A stretch of 63,561 nucleotides of DNA, from positions 1 to 63,561 of the forward strand of contig JAJEGA010000047.1 in assembly GCA_022820125.1 (NCBI GenBank), read 5' to 3'. This stretch comes from Anaerolineae bacterium (GTDB lineage Bacteria > Chloroflexota > Anaerolineae > Aggregatilineales > Phototrophicaceae). Below, piece after piece: positions 50,901 to 60,389 of the stretch. The notes under the pieces are model-generated. The model had not been told where the DNA came from and did no database searches. It was given only the letters and a program-made list of their open reading frames with translations. The position numbers and the translations under genes are program-made. Position 1 is the first letter of the stretch. Each line of letters starts with the position of its first letter.

Positions 50901-52361
50901 CTAACTAGAATTCATGTCCGATAGTTTTTCAGCCAGAACACGGCGGACGACAGCCGGATCGCCTTTGCCGCGCAGTGCGCCCATGATCTTGCCGAATAGC
51001 GCGTTTAGCACTTTCTTGTTGCCCGCAAGATAGCGCTGCAGCAAATCGTCATTCTCCGCCAGCACCTTGTCTACGGAAGCCTCGATAGCAGTCGGGTCGG
51101 AGATTTGCGCCAAGCCCTGCTGGTCAACGATGGCGCGCGCCGCTTCTCCCGCCGACCACATAATGGGCAGCACCTTCTTGCGCGCCGTGCTCTGGTTGAT
51201 AGTTCCTTGCTGCACCATGTTCAACAAGCTGGCGAAGTTAGGCGCTGATACCGGTATGCTGTCTATCATTTCTCGTTGGATTTCGTTGGCGTTCATCATC
51301 CGGAACAGATCCGTCGTCAGCCAATTGGCGGCCAGCTTGGGATCAACGCCGGAAGCTACGACCTTCTGGAAGTAATCAGCCACGGCGCGCTCGGCTGTCA
51401 GCACACCTGCGTCATAGTGGCTGAGCCCTAGCTCATCGACGAAGCGCGCTCGCAGCGCATCGGGCAGAGCGGGCAGCTTGGCGGCGATGTCCGCGACCAT
51501 CTCCCGGCTGATCTCGACAATCGGCAAGTCCGGTTCGGGGAAGTAGCGATACTCGTCGGCGCGTTCTTTATAGCGCTGCACCGTGATCTTTTGCGCCGCC
51601 TCGTCCCAGCCCAGCGTCGCCGGCTTGACCATGTCGCCGCTGCGATAAAGCTTGATTTGCCGCCCGACTTCGAAGTCGATGGCGCGGACCATATTGCGGA
51701 TGCTATTAAGATTCTTGATCTCGGTGCGCTCTCTTAATCCGGCATCGCTCTTTCGCCGCACGCTGACGTTGGCTTCGAATCGCAGCAGGCCTTTGGACAT
51801 ATCGCCGCTGTTAACGCCGAGGTAACGCAAGATTGACCGCAGCTTGCGCGCATAGGCTTCGGCTTCTGCGGCGCTGCTGATGTCCGGCTCGGATACGATT
51901 TCCAAGAGCGGTACGCCAGCGCGATTGTAATCGACCAGGCTGCCGCCCATGATGTGCGAGAGCTTGCCGGTGTCTTCTTCCATGTGAGCGCGGCGAACGC
52001 GGATCCGCTTGCTTGAACCGTCTTCCAATTCGATATTGATATGCCCATTAACTGCCAGCGGCCGGTCATACTGGCTGATCTGGTAACCCTTTGGCAGGTC
52101 GGGATAGAAATAATTCTTGCGTGCGAATTGATTGATCGGCGGGATTTCGCAGTTGAGCGCCAAGCCAACCATGACGCCATATTCCATCGCCTTCTTGTTG
52201 ATGACTGGCAGTGTGCCCGGCATGCCCAGAGACAGGGCGTCGACCGCCGAATTAGGGTCGGCTTCGACGCTGTCGACAACCGGACAGTTGCTGAACATCT
52301 TGCTCTCAGTTTCCATTTCGGCATGGACTTCCAAGCCGATTACCGTCTGCCAATCGCTCAT
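50901..52361 (-). CDS. gatB: Aspartyl/glutamyl-tRNA amidotransferase subunit B
   Basis: A 486-residue subunit of GatCAB, which amidates Glu-tRNA(Gln) and Asp-tRNA(Asn). VIGLEVHAEMETESKMFS, FARKNYFYPDLPKGYQISQYD and GVPLLEIVSEPDI are diagnostic, followed by the C-terminal helical and YqeY-like domain. The open frame extends 51 residues upstream, but homology begins at ATG 52361 (MSDWQTVIGLEV). gatA and gatC are not nearby. Confidence 0.95.
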   Translation of the reverse strand: MSDWQTVIGLEVHAEMETESKMFSNCPVVDSVEADPNSAVDALSLGMPGTLPVINKKAMEYGVMVGLALNCEIPPINQFARKNYFYPDLPKGYQISQYDRPLAVNGHINIELEDGSSKRIRVRRAHMEEDTGKLSHIMGGSLVDYNRAGVPLLEIVSEPDISSAAEAEAYARKLRSILRYLGVNSGDMSKGLLRFEANVSVRRKSDAGLRERTEIKNLNSIRNMVRAIDFEVGRQIKLYRSGDMVKPATLGWDEAAQKITVQRYKERADEYRYFPEPDLPIVEISREMVADIAAKLPALPDALRARFVDELGLSHYDAGVLTAERAVADYFQKVVASGVDPKLAANWLTTDLFRMMNANEIQREMIDSIPVSAPNFASLLNMVQQGTINQSTARKKVLPIMWSAGEAARAIVDQQGLAQISDPTAIEASVDKVLAENDDLLQRYLAGNKKVLNALFGKIMGALRGKGDPAVVRRVLAEKLSDMNSS

Positions 52362-52571
52362 GGCTTTTTTCCAGCGGGTCGCTCGAGATTCTGGACTAAT
52401 CTGACACAAAATCCTTAATTTGAAAAGGTTTGAGCGTAGTATTGCGGTTGGCAATCGCGCTCCGCCCACGCGCTGAAAGAAGACGAAAACCGAGAACTGG
52501 CGCAGGCAACGCAAGCGAAGCCCCGGCGCAATGACCGGGGCTCGTTGTCCAGCTGCTGTAACGCGCGGCGC

Positions 52572-53768
52572 TCAAACGGCGATGGCGGATGCTTCCCTTC
52601 GCTGGACGGCGCAGCGCTTGATCAGGAACCGTTCCAGCCGGCGCAGCGCTTCAAAAATGTTCGCCTCGCTGGTGGCATAACTGGCGCGGACGAAACCGCG
52701 GCCGCTCTCGCCAAAGGCGCTTCCCGGTATCAGCGCGAGCCGTTCTTCCTGCAGCAGCGCTTCGCAGAAGGCTTCGTCGTCCATGCCCGTAATCTCAATG
52801 CTGGGGAAGGCGTAGAATGCGCCGCGCGGCTCAAAGCAGGTCAAGCCTAATTGATTGAATCCGTCAACGATCAGCTTGCGTCGCTGGTCATATTCCCGCC
52901 GCATCGATTCAACATCGCCTTCGCCGAAGCGAATCGCCTGCAGCGACGCGGCTTGCCCGGTGGTTGGCGCGGACATGATCAAGTATTGGTGAATCTTGTA
53001 CATTGCTTCGGTGAATGGCGCAGGCGCGGTGACATAGCCGATGCGCCAGCCGGTCATCGCGTAAGACTTGCTCATGCCGCTCAAGATGATGCTGCGCTCA
53101 GCCATGTTGGGCAAGGTCGCAAAGTTGATATGGTCAGCGCCGTAGACGAGGCGCTCATAAATCTCATCTGAAATGACGACAAGATCGTGTTTAGCGGCGA
53201 CGGCGGCAACTTGCAGCATGTGCTGGCGCGTCAACACTGCGCCGGTGGGGTTGTTGGGATAGCTGAGCAAGATCGCCTTGGCGCGCCTTGTGACGCGCGC
53301 TTCAAGTTCCGCGCCTGTCACCTGGAAGTCGTTGGCAGCCGAAGTCGGGACCATGACGGGCAGGCCGCCCGCTGTCTCCACCAAAGCGGCATTGGCGACG
53401 AAACAGGGTTCCACTACCAGCACCTCATCGCCCGGATCAAGCAAGACCTTCAGCGCCAAGAACAGCGCCTCGCTAACGCCGACCGTCACCAAGACTTCGT
53501 TTTCGGGCGCATAACGCAGACCGTAGCGCTCTTCGATTTTTGCCGCGATCGCCGCGCGCAATTCGATAGCGCCGGCATTTGAGGTATAACCGGTCTCGCC
53601 GTCTCGGAGGCTTCGCAAGCCCTCATCCACAATATGCGCGGGCGTTACAAAGTCTGGCTCGCCGATGCCGAGCGTCACCACATCGCGCATCGTGGCGGCG
53701 ATATCAAAGTAACGCCGGATGCCGGATGGGCGCAGGTCTTGCACGCTTCTGGAGAGGTAGCGACTCAT
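52572..53768 (-). CDS. Class I/II pyridoxal-phosphate aminotransferase
   Basis: A fold-type I aminotransferase of about 398 residues. TLGIGEPDFVTPAHI, LLSYPNNPTGAV, VISDEIYERLVY and SGMSKSYAMTGWRIGY (PLP-binding Lys) are aspartate/LL-DAP/tyrosine-type motifs. Substrate specificity is not determined. It starts at ATG 53768, behind AAAGGA. Confidence 0.93.
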   Translation of the reverse strand: MSRYLSRSVQDLRPSGIRRYFDIAATMRDVVTLGIGEPDFVTPAHIVDEGLRSLRDGETGYTSNAGAIELRAAIAAKIEERYGLRYAPENEVLVTVGVSEALFLALKVLLDPGDEVLVVEPCFVANAALVETAGGLPVMVPTSAANDFQVTGAELEARVTRRAKAILLSYPNNPTGAVLTRQHMLQVAAVAAKHDLVVISDEIYERLVYGADHINFATLPNMAERSIILSGMSKSYAMTGWRIGYVTAPAPFTEAMYKIHQYLIMSAPTTGQAASLQAIRFGEGDVESMRREYDQRRKLIVDGFNQLGLTCFEPRGAFYAFPSIEITGMDDEAFCEALLQEERLALIPGSAFGESGRGFVRASYATSEANIFEALRRLERFLIKRCAVQRREASAIAV

Positions 53769-54018
53769 CAATGCTGTCCTTTTGTTATGTCAGCCATAAT
53801 CTTTTATCACAGGTTCTCAGGCAATTCATCACACAGCACTGTTCAATTGCGCTTAGCGTTTTACTACATTGTGTAGGATGTTTCGTGGGCGAAGCGCTAT
53901 TCACAGTGAATTATTAGCCCAAAATGTAGGACATGCCGGGTTATCTCAGCGAGCGCGGATCTTGACTGGTCTCAATCCGCTATAATCGGCGCATGGCTTT
54001 TGATGGTAAGGAGAGAAT

Positions 54019-54801
54019 ATGAAACTGCCGGCGCTGACCGCTTGGGACGGGACGCGCGATGCCTTGCATCAAGTCTCGCTGGTCGCAGGCGCGATCCGCG
54101 TCGCCTGCTCAGAGCCATTGCCGAATGATCTTCAATTCAGCCTTGAGTTGACCGCGGGCGGTTTGTCGACTTCGGAGCTGCGCTGCGGCGGCGCCCTGCA
54201 TATCGACTTTGAGGCGCTGCAGTTGACCTGCCGTCGTGGTAGTTGCGATGTCTTCAGCCTTAATATCCTCGGTCATTCCCAGATATCGCTGATGCGCCAA
54301 TTGCTGGCGGCGCTTGCGGATTTCGGCTGCGAAGTTCAACCGTCGATGAAACACATCACGAGCGACTCGCAATTTGACATTGACCGCGAGTTGGCGGGCG
54401 CCTATTGGAAGACGCTGAACGCAATGTTCGCGGCTTTGGAGAGATTCCGCGCGACGCTTGGCGGGGGCACGACGCCGCTTGTACTTTGGCCGCATCATTT
54501 TGATCTGGCTTTCATCTGGTTTGCGACTGAGGGCAGGGACGAACAGAGCGACCCGCAAATTGCCTACGGGTTCGCGCCAAACAGCCCGGGCTTGGCGCGA
54601 CCCTATGTTTACGCCTACGCTTGGTCAGAGCCGACCGGGTATCTGAATCTGCCCTTGGGCTTTCCCGCGCGGGCGATTACCGAGGAGTACACCGGCTTAT
54701 ACAGCGACTACGACAAGCTGCGTGAGATCGAGCCCTTTGAGGCTGCGGTCGAGGCGATGTTGACAAATTATCATCAGCTTGCGGCGGCGAAATTGCGCTA
54801 G
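54019..54801 (+). CDS. DUF5996 family protein
   Basis: A 260-residue soluble protein. WDGTRDALHQVSLVAGAIRVACSEP, the central GLSTSEL...DFEALQLTC and VLWPHHFDLAF with Gly-rich surroundings follow the DUF5996 order as I remember it. The function is unknown. A TAAGGAGAG ribosome-binding site precedes ATG 54019, and TATAAT at 53981-53986 is a probable -10; no -35 at the normal distance is apparent. Confidence 0.7.
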   Translation: MKLPALTAWDGTRDALHQVSLVAGAIRVACSEPLPNDLQFSLELTAGGLSTSELRCGGALHIDFEALQLTCRRGSCDVFSLNILGHSQISLMRQLLAALADFGCEVQPSMKHITSDSQFDIDRELAGAYWKTLNAMFAALERFRATLGGGTTPLVLWPHHFDLAFIWFATEGRDEQSDPQIAYGFAPNSPGLARPYVYAYAWSEPTGYLNLPLGFPARAITEEYTGLYSDYDKLREIEPFEAAVEAMLTNYHQLAAAKLR

Positions 54802-55062
54802 CGAGCCGAAGTCCTGCGGGCGCGGCCCGGGCGCGCAACGACGAATCGTCCGTTCTCGCGTAGGAACAGGCAAAAGGCGTCGGCGAAAGCGGAGTGGCGC
54901 GCCTTACGCTGTATCAGATGAAGCGGCTAGCCGACAGCTTCGGAAAAGAACTTGGCAAAGCCCGCGTCTATGGTCTAAACTATGATAATGTAGTGGCATG
55001 CGCAGGAAGTACCATGATCGCGCCGTGTTAGTTGCTTTACTGCGTTAACACAGAGGGTAGAA

Positions 55063-55320
55063 ATGAGCGACGAGAGCAGAAGTCCAAACGACAACCTGAA
55101 TGATTCGCCGAACGAATCGTCGGCCGATGACATGGGCGACCGGCTGGAGCGGCTGGGTGGCGAACCGGCGCCGGCGATCACGCCGGAAGAGTTCGAGCGC
55201 TTGCAAAAGGCGGGGCAAGTCCACATTGACTCGCGCGGACGTGTGCGGACGGCGCGGCGCAGTGGCGCGGAAGCCGGCGTATCACTGCGCAAGCGGCGGG
55301 CTTGGTATGGACGAGCCTGA
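55063..55320 (+). CDS. Small acidic hypothetical protein, 85 residues
   Basis: No family is recognised. The N-terminal half is rich in Asp, Asn, Ser and Glu; the C-terminal half is basic (RGRVRTARRSG...RKRRAWYGRA). It is probably cytoplasmic, perhaps nucleic-acid or ribosome associated. A weak AGAGGGTAG precedes ATG 55063. Translation is plausible but not proved. Confidence 0.45.
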   Translation: MSDESRSPNDNLNDSPNESSADDMGDRLERLGGEPAPAITPEEFERLQKAGQVHIDSRGRVRTARRSGAEAGVSLRKRRAWYGRA

Positions 55321-55533
55321 CCCGGCACTGCTTCATCGCCTGGAGGCCTGGCATCGTCATTCGCAGTTGTTCTCCGAATCCGCTAGCGCAGTCTGTCCCC
55401 GCTCCACGCGGATTGTGGCGGGGCTATAGCGTCCCTTGCCTTTATGCTTGCCAGCGCTGGGGGCCCGGCAGCGGTTTGCGACGCCGATTGAACAAGCGGG
55501 CATGCCCCGAAGCCTAGACAGTCTAGCGCTAAG

Positions 55534-56187
55534 ATGGCTCCATTGATTACGCTGGATCATGTGCGTCGCGCGCTGGCGCTGACGGAATTTGATTCGACGA
55601 CGGCTTTGCGGCGGATGGCGCCGGCGCCGCGCGGCTGGCAAAAGCGCGACTGCCCGCCACAGGCTGCGGCGGTTATGATTCTGATTTATCCCGCCGAGAT
55701 TGGCCTGCTCGAAACCGTTCTGACTCTTCGCGCCAGCGGGCTGCGCGGGCACAGCGGTCAAGTCAGCTTTCCCGGCGGCCGCCAAGAGCCACAGGACGAG
55801 GACTTAAGAGCGACAGCCCGACGCGAAACCTGTGAGGAAATCGGCATCGGCGGCGAGCGGCTATCCATCTTGGGGCAGCTTCCGCAGTTTTACATCCCGG
55901 CGTCTCATCATTCGGTTTGCCCAGTAGTTGGGCAATATAGGGGTCAGCCGGTGTTTCGGCATAATCCAGCGGAAGTGGCGGCGGTTTTCAGTTTAGCGTT
56001 GGAAGATCTTCTGAAGCCGCGTTTCAAGTTCGCAGAGACGCGTCGCATAAGCGGCGTTGACGTGCGTGTGCCCTATTACGATGTACAGGGACACAAGGTC
56101 TGGGGCGCGACTGCCATGCTGCTAAGCGAGTTGGAGGAGCGCTTGCGCCAGGCATTGCCGCAGGCTGCCTTGCTCGCGCTCTCATAA
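55534..56187 (+). CDS. Nudix hydrolase, CoA pyrophosphatase type (NudL/YeaB-like)
   Basis: A 217-residue protein. RGHSGQVSFPGGRQEPQDED, with the following ATARRETCEEIGI, combines the CoA-specific NUDIX motif with the standard Nudix box. Such enzymes hydrolyse CoA and oxidised CoA to 4'-phosphopantetheine and 3',5'-ADP. The C-terminal part has SGVDVRVPYYDVQGHKVWGATA, as in YeaB-type members. Confidence 0.9.
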   Translation: MAPLITLDHVRRALALTEFDSTTALRRMAPAPRGWQKRDCPPQAAAVMILIYPAEIGLLETVLTLRASGLRGHSGQVSFPGGRQEPQDEDLRATARRETCEEIGIGGERLSILGQLPQFYIPASHHSVCPVVGQYRGQPVFRHNPAEVAAVFSLALEDLLKPRFKFAETRRISGVDVRVPYYDVQGHKVWGATAMLLSELEERLRQALPQAALLALS

Positions 56188-56342
56188 TCCGGCGATGGCG
56201 CCGCAACCCGGCTACGGCGGCGGGCGTTTATAGCATTGGGGGCGCTCGCGCGGCAACTTGTACACATCTTTTTTGCTTGATATGCTTACAGCATCTGGAA
56301 TCGCGGGCTTAAGCTGATGTCGCGTCAGCCGCCCGTCAGCAA

Positions 56343-57515
56343 ATGCGCATGGACACCATTTTAACAGGCATTCCCATATTGGCAGTTAGCCCAGCCGGCG
56401 GCGGCGCCGGTGAATGGGGCGCGCTCCTCACCTACATCATTATGGCGCTGGGCATCTCTTTCCTCTGTTCCATTTGGGAAGCGGCGATGCTTTCTACGCC
56501 GGTCTCTCATATCGAATTGCTCGTGCAAGAGGGCCGGCAAGCGGGCTTCATCATGCAGGGGCTGCGCCAGAATGTCGAGCACCCAATCTCGGCAATTCTG
56601 ACGCTGAATACCATCGCGCATACGGTGGGCGCGGCCGGCGCCGGCGCTGAAGCGACCGCCATCTTTGGCAGCCAGTTTCAGGGTATCATCTTCGCCATTC
56701 TGACCCTGCTGATACTGGTGTTTTCCGAGATAATCCCCAAGACGCTTGGCGCCGTTTACGCCAAACCGCTCACGCCATTCACCGCGCACTCGCTGCGCAT
56801 CCTGCTTTTGCTTTTCAAACCGGCTGTCTTCGCCTTTGACTTCTTCACCCGGGCGATGCGGCCGAGCGAAGAGCCGCCGACGGTGACGCGATCAGAATTG
56901 CAAGTGATGGCGCGCATCAGCGCCGAAGAAGGCGGCATTCAAGAGCGCGAAAATCGTGTTGTCGCCAATCTGCTGCAACTCGCCGAAGTTCAGGTTGAGA
57001 CGATTATGACGCCGCGCACGGTGGTGTTGATGTTCCAGGAAGCGCAGACGGTTGCCGATATCATGCGAAGCTATACCTTTCTGCCTTTCTCGCGCATTCC
57101 CCTTTATGGCGACTCGGCTGATGATGTTAAGGGCTACGCGCTGCGCCATGAGATTTACCGGCGGGCGGCCGCCGATGAACATGAGGTGAAAATGCGGGAC
57201 ATCGCGCGGCCGCTGGAGGTTGTGCCGGAGACCAATTCAGTGGCGCAAGTGCTGGATGAATTCATCGCCAAGCAGGATCATATCTTTCTCGTCATCGATG
57301 AATATGGCGGGACGGCTGGCTTGATCACGCTTGAGGATACGGTGGAGACCTTGCTCGGCATCGAAATCCTCGATGAATCCGACCGCGTCGCCGATCTGCA
57401 GGAGCTGGCGCGCCGCCGCTATCAGAGCCAGGTCGATCTGCTGGCTGAGTTGGATCGGAGACAAGACGCCGCCGCTGGCCCGGATGAGCCACCCGCGCCA
57501 GGCGCATCCCCATGA
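56343..57515 (+). CDS. CNNM/CBS-domain membrane protein (CorC/hemolysin C-like)
   Basis: A 390-residue protein. Three to four N-terminal helices form a DUF21/CNNM module (residues about 1-170, ending FSEIIPKTLGAVYAKPLTP), followed by a CBS pair (VETIMTPRTVVLMF and the second repeat DHIFLVIDEYGGTAGLITLEDTVETLLG). The usual C-terminal CorC_HlyC domain is missing. Such proteins are linked to Mg2+/Co2+ export or homeostasis. The stop overlaps the glycosylase ATG (ATGA). Confidence 0.9.
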   Translation: MRMDTILTGIPILAVSPAGGGAGEWGALLTYIIMALGISFLCSIWEAAMLSTPVSHIELLVQEGRQAGFIMQGLRQNVEHPISAILTLNTIAHTVGAAGAGAEATAIFGSQFQGIIFAILTLLILVFSEIIPKTLGAVYAKPLTPFTAHSLRILLLLFKPAVFAFDFFTRAMRPSEEPPTVTRSELQVMARISAEEGGIQERENRVVANLLQLAEVQVETIMTPRTVVLMFQEAQTVADIMRSYTFLPFSRIPLYGDSADDVKGYALRHEIYRRAAADEHEVKMRDIARPLEVVPETNSVAQVLDEFIAKQDHIFLVIDEYGGTAGLITLEDTVETLLGIEILDESDRVADLQELARRRYQSQVDLLAELDRRQDAAAGPDEPPAPGASP

Positions 57516-58411
57516 GGGAGCTCTGTCTTCCGCTGCCGGCTTTTGCATACCGCTTTGACTTGCTGCTGGAATTCGTCAAGCGCATCACTTATCCGGCGCG
57601 CCTCGTCGTCCAGGGCGACACCCTGTGGCGCTTCACCGGCGGACAACTGCTCTCTTATCGGCAGGCTGGCGCTGGCATCGTCATCCGGGGCGAGGCGCTT
57701 AACGCGGCGAAAGCCGAGCGAGCCGAGCGCATTTCCCGGCATTGTCTTGGGCTGGATCGTGATCTGACGCCGTTTTACCGCTATGCCGCAGGCGATCCAA
57801 TGCTTTGGCGCGTGGTGGAACCGCTGGCGGGTTTGCCGCTGTTTTGCGCCGAGACCGTCTTCGAAGCGCTAATCACGCTGATCATTGAGCAGCATATCAC
57901 CTGGAAGAATGCCCTGCGTTACCAGCGAACGCTGATGAGCATGTTCGACCGCGGCGCTAATCTTCGGCGGGCGATCGTCTACCAATTTCCCTCGCCGCAG
58001 CAATTGGCGGGCGCGTCACAGGCCGATCTGAAGGCGCTCAAGATCACCAATCGCCGAATCGGCATTATTATCGAAATCGCGCAGGCGGCCGCCGACGGCG
58101 CTCTCGACCTGGAATCCATCCGGCGCTTGAAGGCGAAGGCGGCATACGATCGGCTGATGGCGCTGAAAGGCGTCGGACATTGGACTGCGAACAATGTTAT
58201 TGGGCGGGCGCTGGGGCAGTATCCCTACGTCAGCGAGAATGATGTCGCGCTGCAAGCCGCCGTTCAACATTACTTCCACGCTGGAGCGGGTCGGAAAAGC
58301 CCTGACCTGGTCAGGAATACGCTAGATCGCTATGGCAATTACGCCGGGCTGGCCGGGCATTTCACGCTGCTGCGCTGGGTGTTGGATCGCTATCCGCCGG
58401 TTTCGCCCTAA
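57512..58411 (+). CDS. DNA-3-methyladenine glycosylase II-like (HhH-GPD)
   Basis: A 299-residue protein. The C-terminal HhH-GPD domain has the hairpin LMALKGVGHWTANNVIGRAL and the catalytic Asp in YVSENDVALQ. The preceding ALITLIIEQHITWKNALRYQRTL is the usual first HhH-GPD helix, and the N-terminal domain is AlkA_N-like. It removes alkylated bases from DNA. It is translationally coupled to the CBS-domain gene by a four-base overlap. Confidence 0.88.
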   Translation: MRELCLPLPAFAYRFDLLLEFVKRITYPARLVVQGDTLWRFTGGQLLSYRQAGAGIVIRGEALNAAKAERAERISRHCLGLDRDLTPFYRYAAGDPMLWRVVEPLAGLPLFCAETVFEALITLIIEQHITWKNALRYQRTLMSMFDRGANLRRAIVYQFPSPQQLAGASQADLKALKITNRRIGIIIEIAQAAADGALDLESIRRLKAKAAYDRLMALKGVGHWTANNVIGRALGQYPYVSENDVALQAAVQHYFHAGAGRKSPDLVRNTLDRYGNYAGLAGHFTLLRWVLDRYPPVSP

Positions 58412-58417
58412 GAGCAG

Positions 58418-58633
58418 CTATGCGGACAGTTCGTCGTAGCGCAGTCCCTGGCTGAGCGATTGCAGCACCCTGTCTTCGCCCTCCAGCGTGAGCGAGGCTG
58501 CGGCGACGCCGAGCCGCATCGCCTCATCAATTGGCACATCGTTGAGGATGCCGAATATCACCGCCCCGGAAAAGGCGTGGATGCGACCATATTGAGCGCT
58601 CCTGGCTGAAGCCGGCCGCCGGGCCTCGCGCAA
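58418..58633 (-). pseudogene. C-terminal remnant of a PfkB/pseudouridine kinase-like gene
   Basis: Only the last part of a PfkB-family sugar kinase remains. HAFSGAVIFGILNDVPIDEAMRLGVAAASLTLEGEDRV matches the GAGDAFxxG anion-hole helix and following helices, with GAGD altered to RI. No upstream part of the kinase is present on either strand. The 71-residue frame may be non-functional. Confidence 0.6.
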
Positions 58634-58700
58634 AATTCCAGCGCGGCTGAGCCAACACCAAGACTTAATCGCCGTCTAAATTTGCCCTCTATGCGATCCG

Positions 58701-60131
58701 CTAGCCGGCGGAACTTGGGGCGCTGGAGTCATCCGCCCGATCGGCTTCCGGCGGCGGCAGGGTTGGCTGCGCATTGGGAATCGCCGTATTCCGGGGCGGG
58801 GCGGCCGGCGGATCCGCGCCGAGGCTCGCCGGATTCAAGTCTGAGGCGCCGATCACCTCTTCATTCGGCGGGTCCTCGACGCAGCGGAAACCGATCCAGC
58901 GGAGGAACTCGTCGGGCCGCGCCGACTGACGATGAACGGTGCGGCTAAAGAAGGGCAAGCCGTCCCAGGAGCCGCCGCGCAGCACCTTTTGCTGCCCAAT
59001 GATGGGACCGGTCGGGTTTACCGCGCTGCCCCGGCGCGCCTGTTCTTCGTAGTGGCGCTCGCTGTAATAATCGCTGACCCATTCGGCGACATTGCCCGCC
59101 ATGTCGTAGACGCCATAAATGCTGGCGCCGAGGGGGAGGCTGCCGACTTGAAGCGAACCGGGCGGCGCGTCCCGCGGCAGGCGCGTCTTGGCTAGGGCGT
59201 TATCCCAGGTATTGCCCCAGGGATAAATGCGCCCGTCGTCGGCGCGAGCGGCGCGCTCCCATTCGGCTTCGCTGGGCAAACGTCGTCCCACGGCCTCGCA
59301 ATACTCCCGGGCGCCATACCAGGTTACACCGTAAACCGGATGCTGCGATAAACCAGCGCCAATCGTGTAGGCCGCGCCATCAAAGACGATTGGGGCGTCG
59401 CGGCTTTCGTTTTGCGTTTGGATGCAAGGGAAACCGGCGCAGCGGTTCACATGCGCGTCGGGTCCGCGGATATTGAGAAAAGCCACGTATTGTTCAAAGG
59501 TAACTTCAGTCGTTTCCATAAGAAAGGCGTCAACGGCAACCTGATGCGCCGGGAATGAATCTTGCGCGTAGCTCGCTTCACAGACGCCGGCATCGCGGGT
59601 GATGCACTGGCGCACCGCTTCAGTGACTTCGCCCGGGGTCGTGCCCATGACGAAGGCGCCGCCCGGAATCGTAACCGTCAGGCTGCGAACGACTTTCAAC
59701 AGTTCCGGAATCTCGCTGGTGGGCGCTTGCGTCGGCGGCGGGATATCTGTTGGGGCATCGGTCGGTATCGGCGTCGCCTGCACCGGCACCGAGACCAACT
59801 CGCTGGTGGCGGCTGGCGTCGGCGTCGACTGCGCTGCCGCTCCCGCGCCAGCAGCGGAAGGGACTTCAGGGGTCGCGGTGACGATGATGTATTGCGCCAG
59901 CGGCGAAGGCCTGGGCTGGCTGGGGTCCTCTGTCGCGGTCATGACCACGTGGACTACGGTGGTCACGACTGTCGGTTCCGCCGTCGGCAAAAAATAGGCA
60001 GGAAGCGTCCCTTCAAACATGACCGCAAGCATGACGCCAAGACCGCAGAACAAGCCCGGAACAAAGCCGATCAGCGCCCATTGCCAAGCGGCGCTGCGCT
60101 GGCGCCTGCCGCCGATAGGTCTATATGACAT
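58701..60131 (-). CDS. Membrane-anchored SUMF1/FGE-domain protein
   Basis: A 476-residue protein with an N-terminal helix (about 14-40), a long Thr/Pro/Ala-rich linker (about 60-155, with VTATPEV and STPTPAATS-like repeats) and a SUMF1-type C-terminal domain: TIPGGAFVMGTTPGE, YGVTWYGAREYCEAVGRRLPSEAEWERAAR, MAGNVAEWVSDYY and VLRGGSWDGL...RWIGFRCVE. Formylglycine-generating enzymes convert a sulfatase Cys; many bacterial members bind ligands or modify other substrates. No sulfatase is nearby. Confidence 0.88.
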   Translation of the reverse strand: MSYRPIGGRRQRSAAWQWALIGFVPGLFCGLGVMLAVMFEGTLPAYFLPTAEPTVVTTVVHVVMTATEDPSQPRPSPLAQYIIVTATPEVPSAAGAGAAAQSTPTPAATSELVSVPVQATPIPTDAPTDIPPPTQAPTSEIPELLKVVRSLTVTIPGGAFVMGTTPGEVTEAVRQCITRDAGVCEASYAQDSFPAHQVAVDAFLMETTEVTFEQYVAFLNIRGPDAHVNRCAGFPCIQTQNESRDAPIVFDGAAYTIGAGLSQHPVYGVTWYGAREYCEAVGRRLPSEAEWERAARADDGRIYPWGNTWDNALAKTRLPRDAPPGSLQVGSLPLGASIYGVYDMAGNVAEWVSDYYSERHYEEQARRGSAVNPTGPIIGQQKVLRGGSWDGLPFFSRTVHRQSARPDEFLRWIGFRCVEDPPNEEVIGASDLNPASLGADPPAAPPRNTAIPNAQPTLPPPEADRADDSSAPSSAG

Positions 60132-60389
60132 TCAGATTCTCCTTCGCGTCGATGCGCGGCGCCCAGGATGGCAAGTGAATCGTCCAGCAACTCGCCACAA
60201 TACTAGCGTAAAGCACAATGCATCGTTCTGCAATTGTAGTTGAGGACGCCTCGCCAAGCGCCCGGCGGAATCCCTGCATGATGCCCGTTCGTACTGTGCC
60301 GCTCGCTTCGCTTGACAGGCGATAGCCAAGGGATTAGGCTTGTTTGAAAGTGCGCGGACGCTGCCAAGCGACCGTAAGGATTCTTCACC

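Noticed and set aside
52362..52514. N-terminal extension of GatB
   Set aside because: The 51 residues are not GatB-like; homology begins exactly at ATG 52361.
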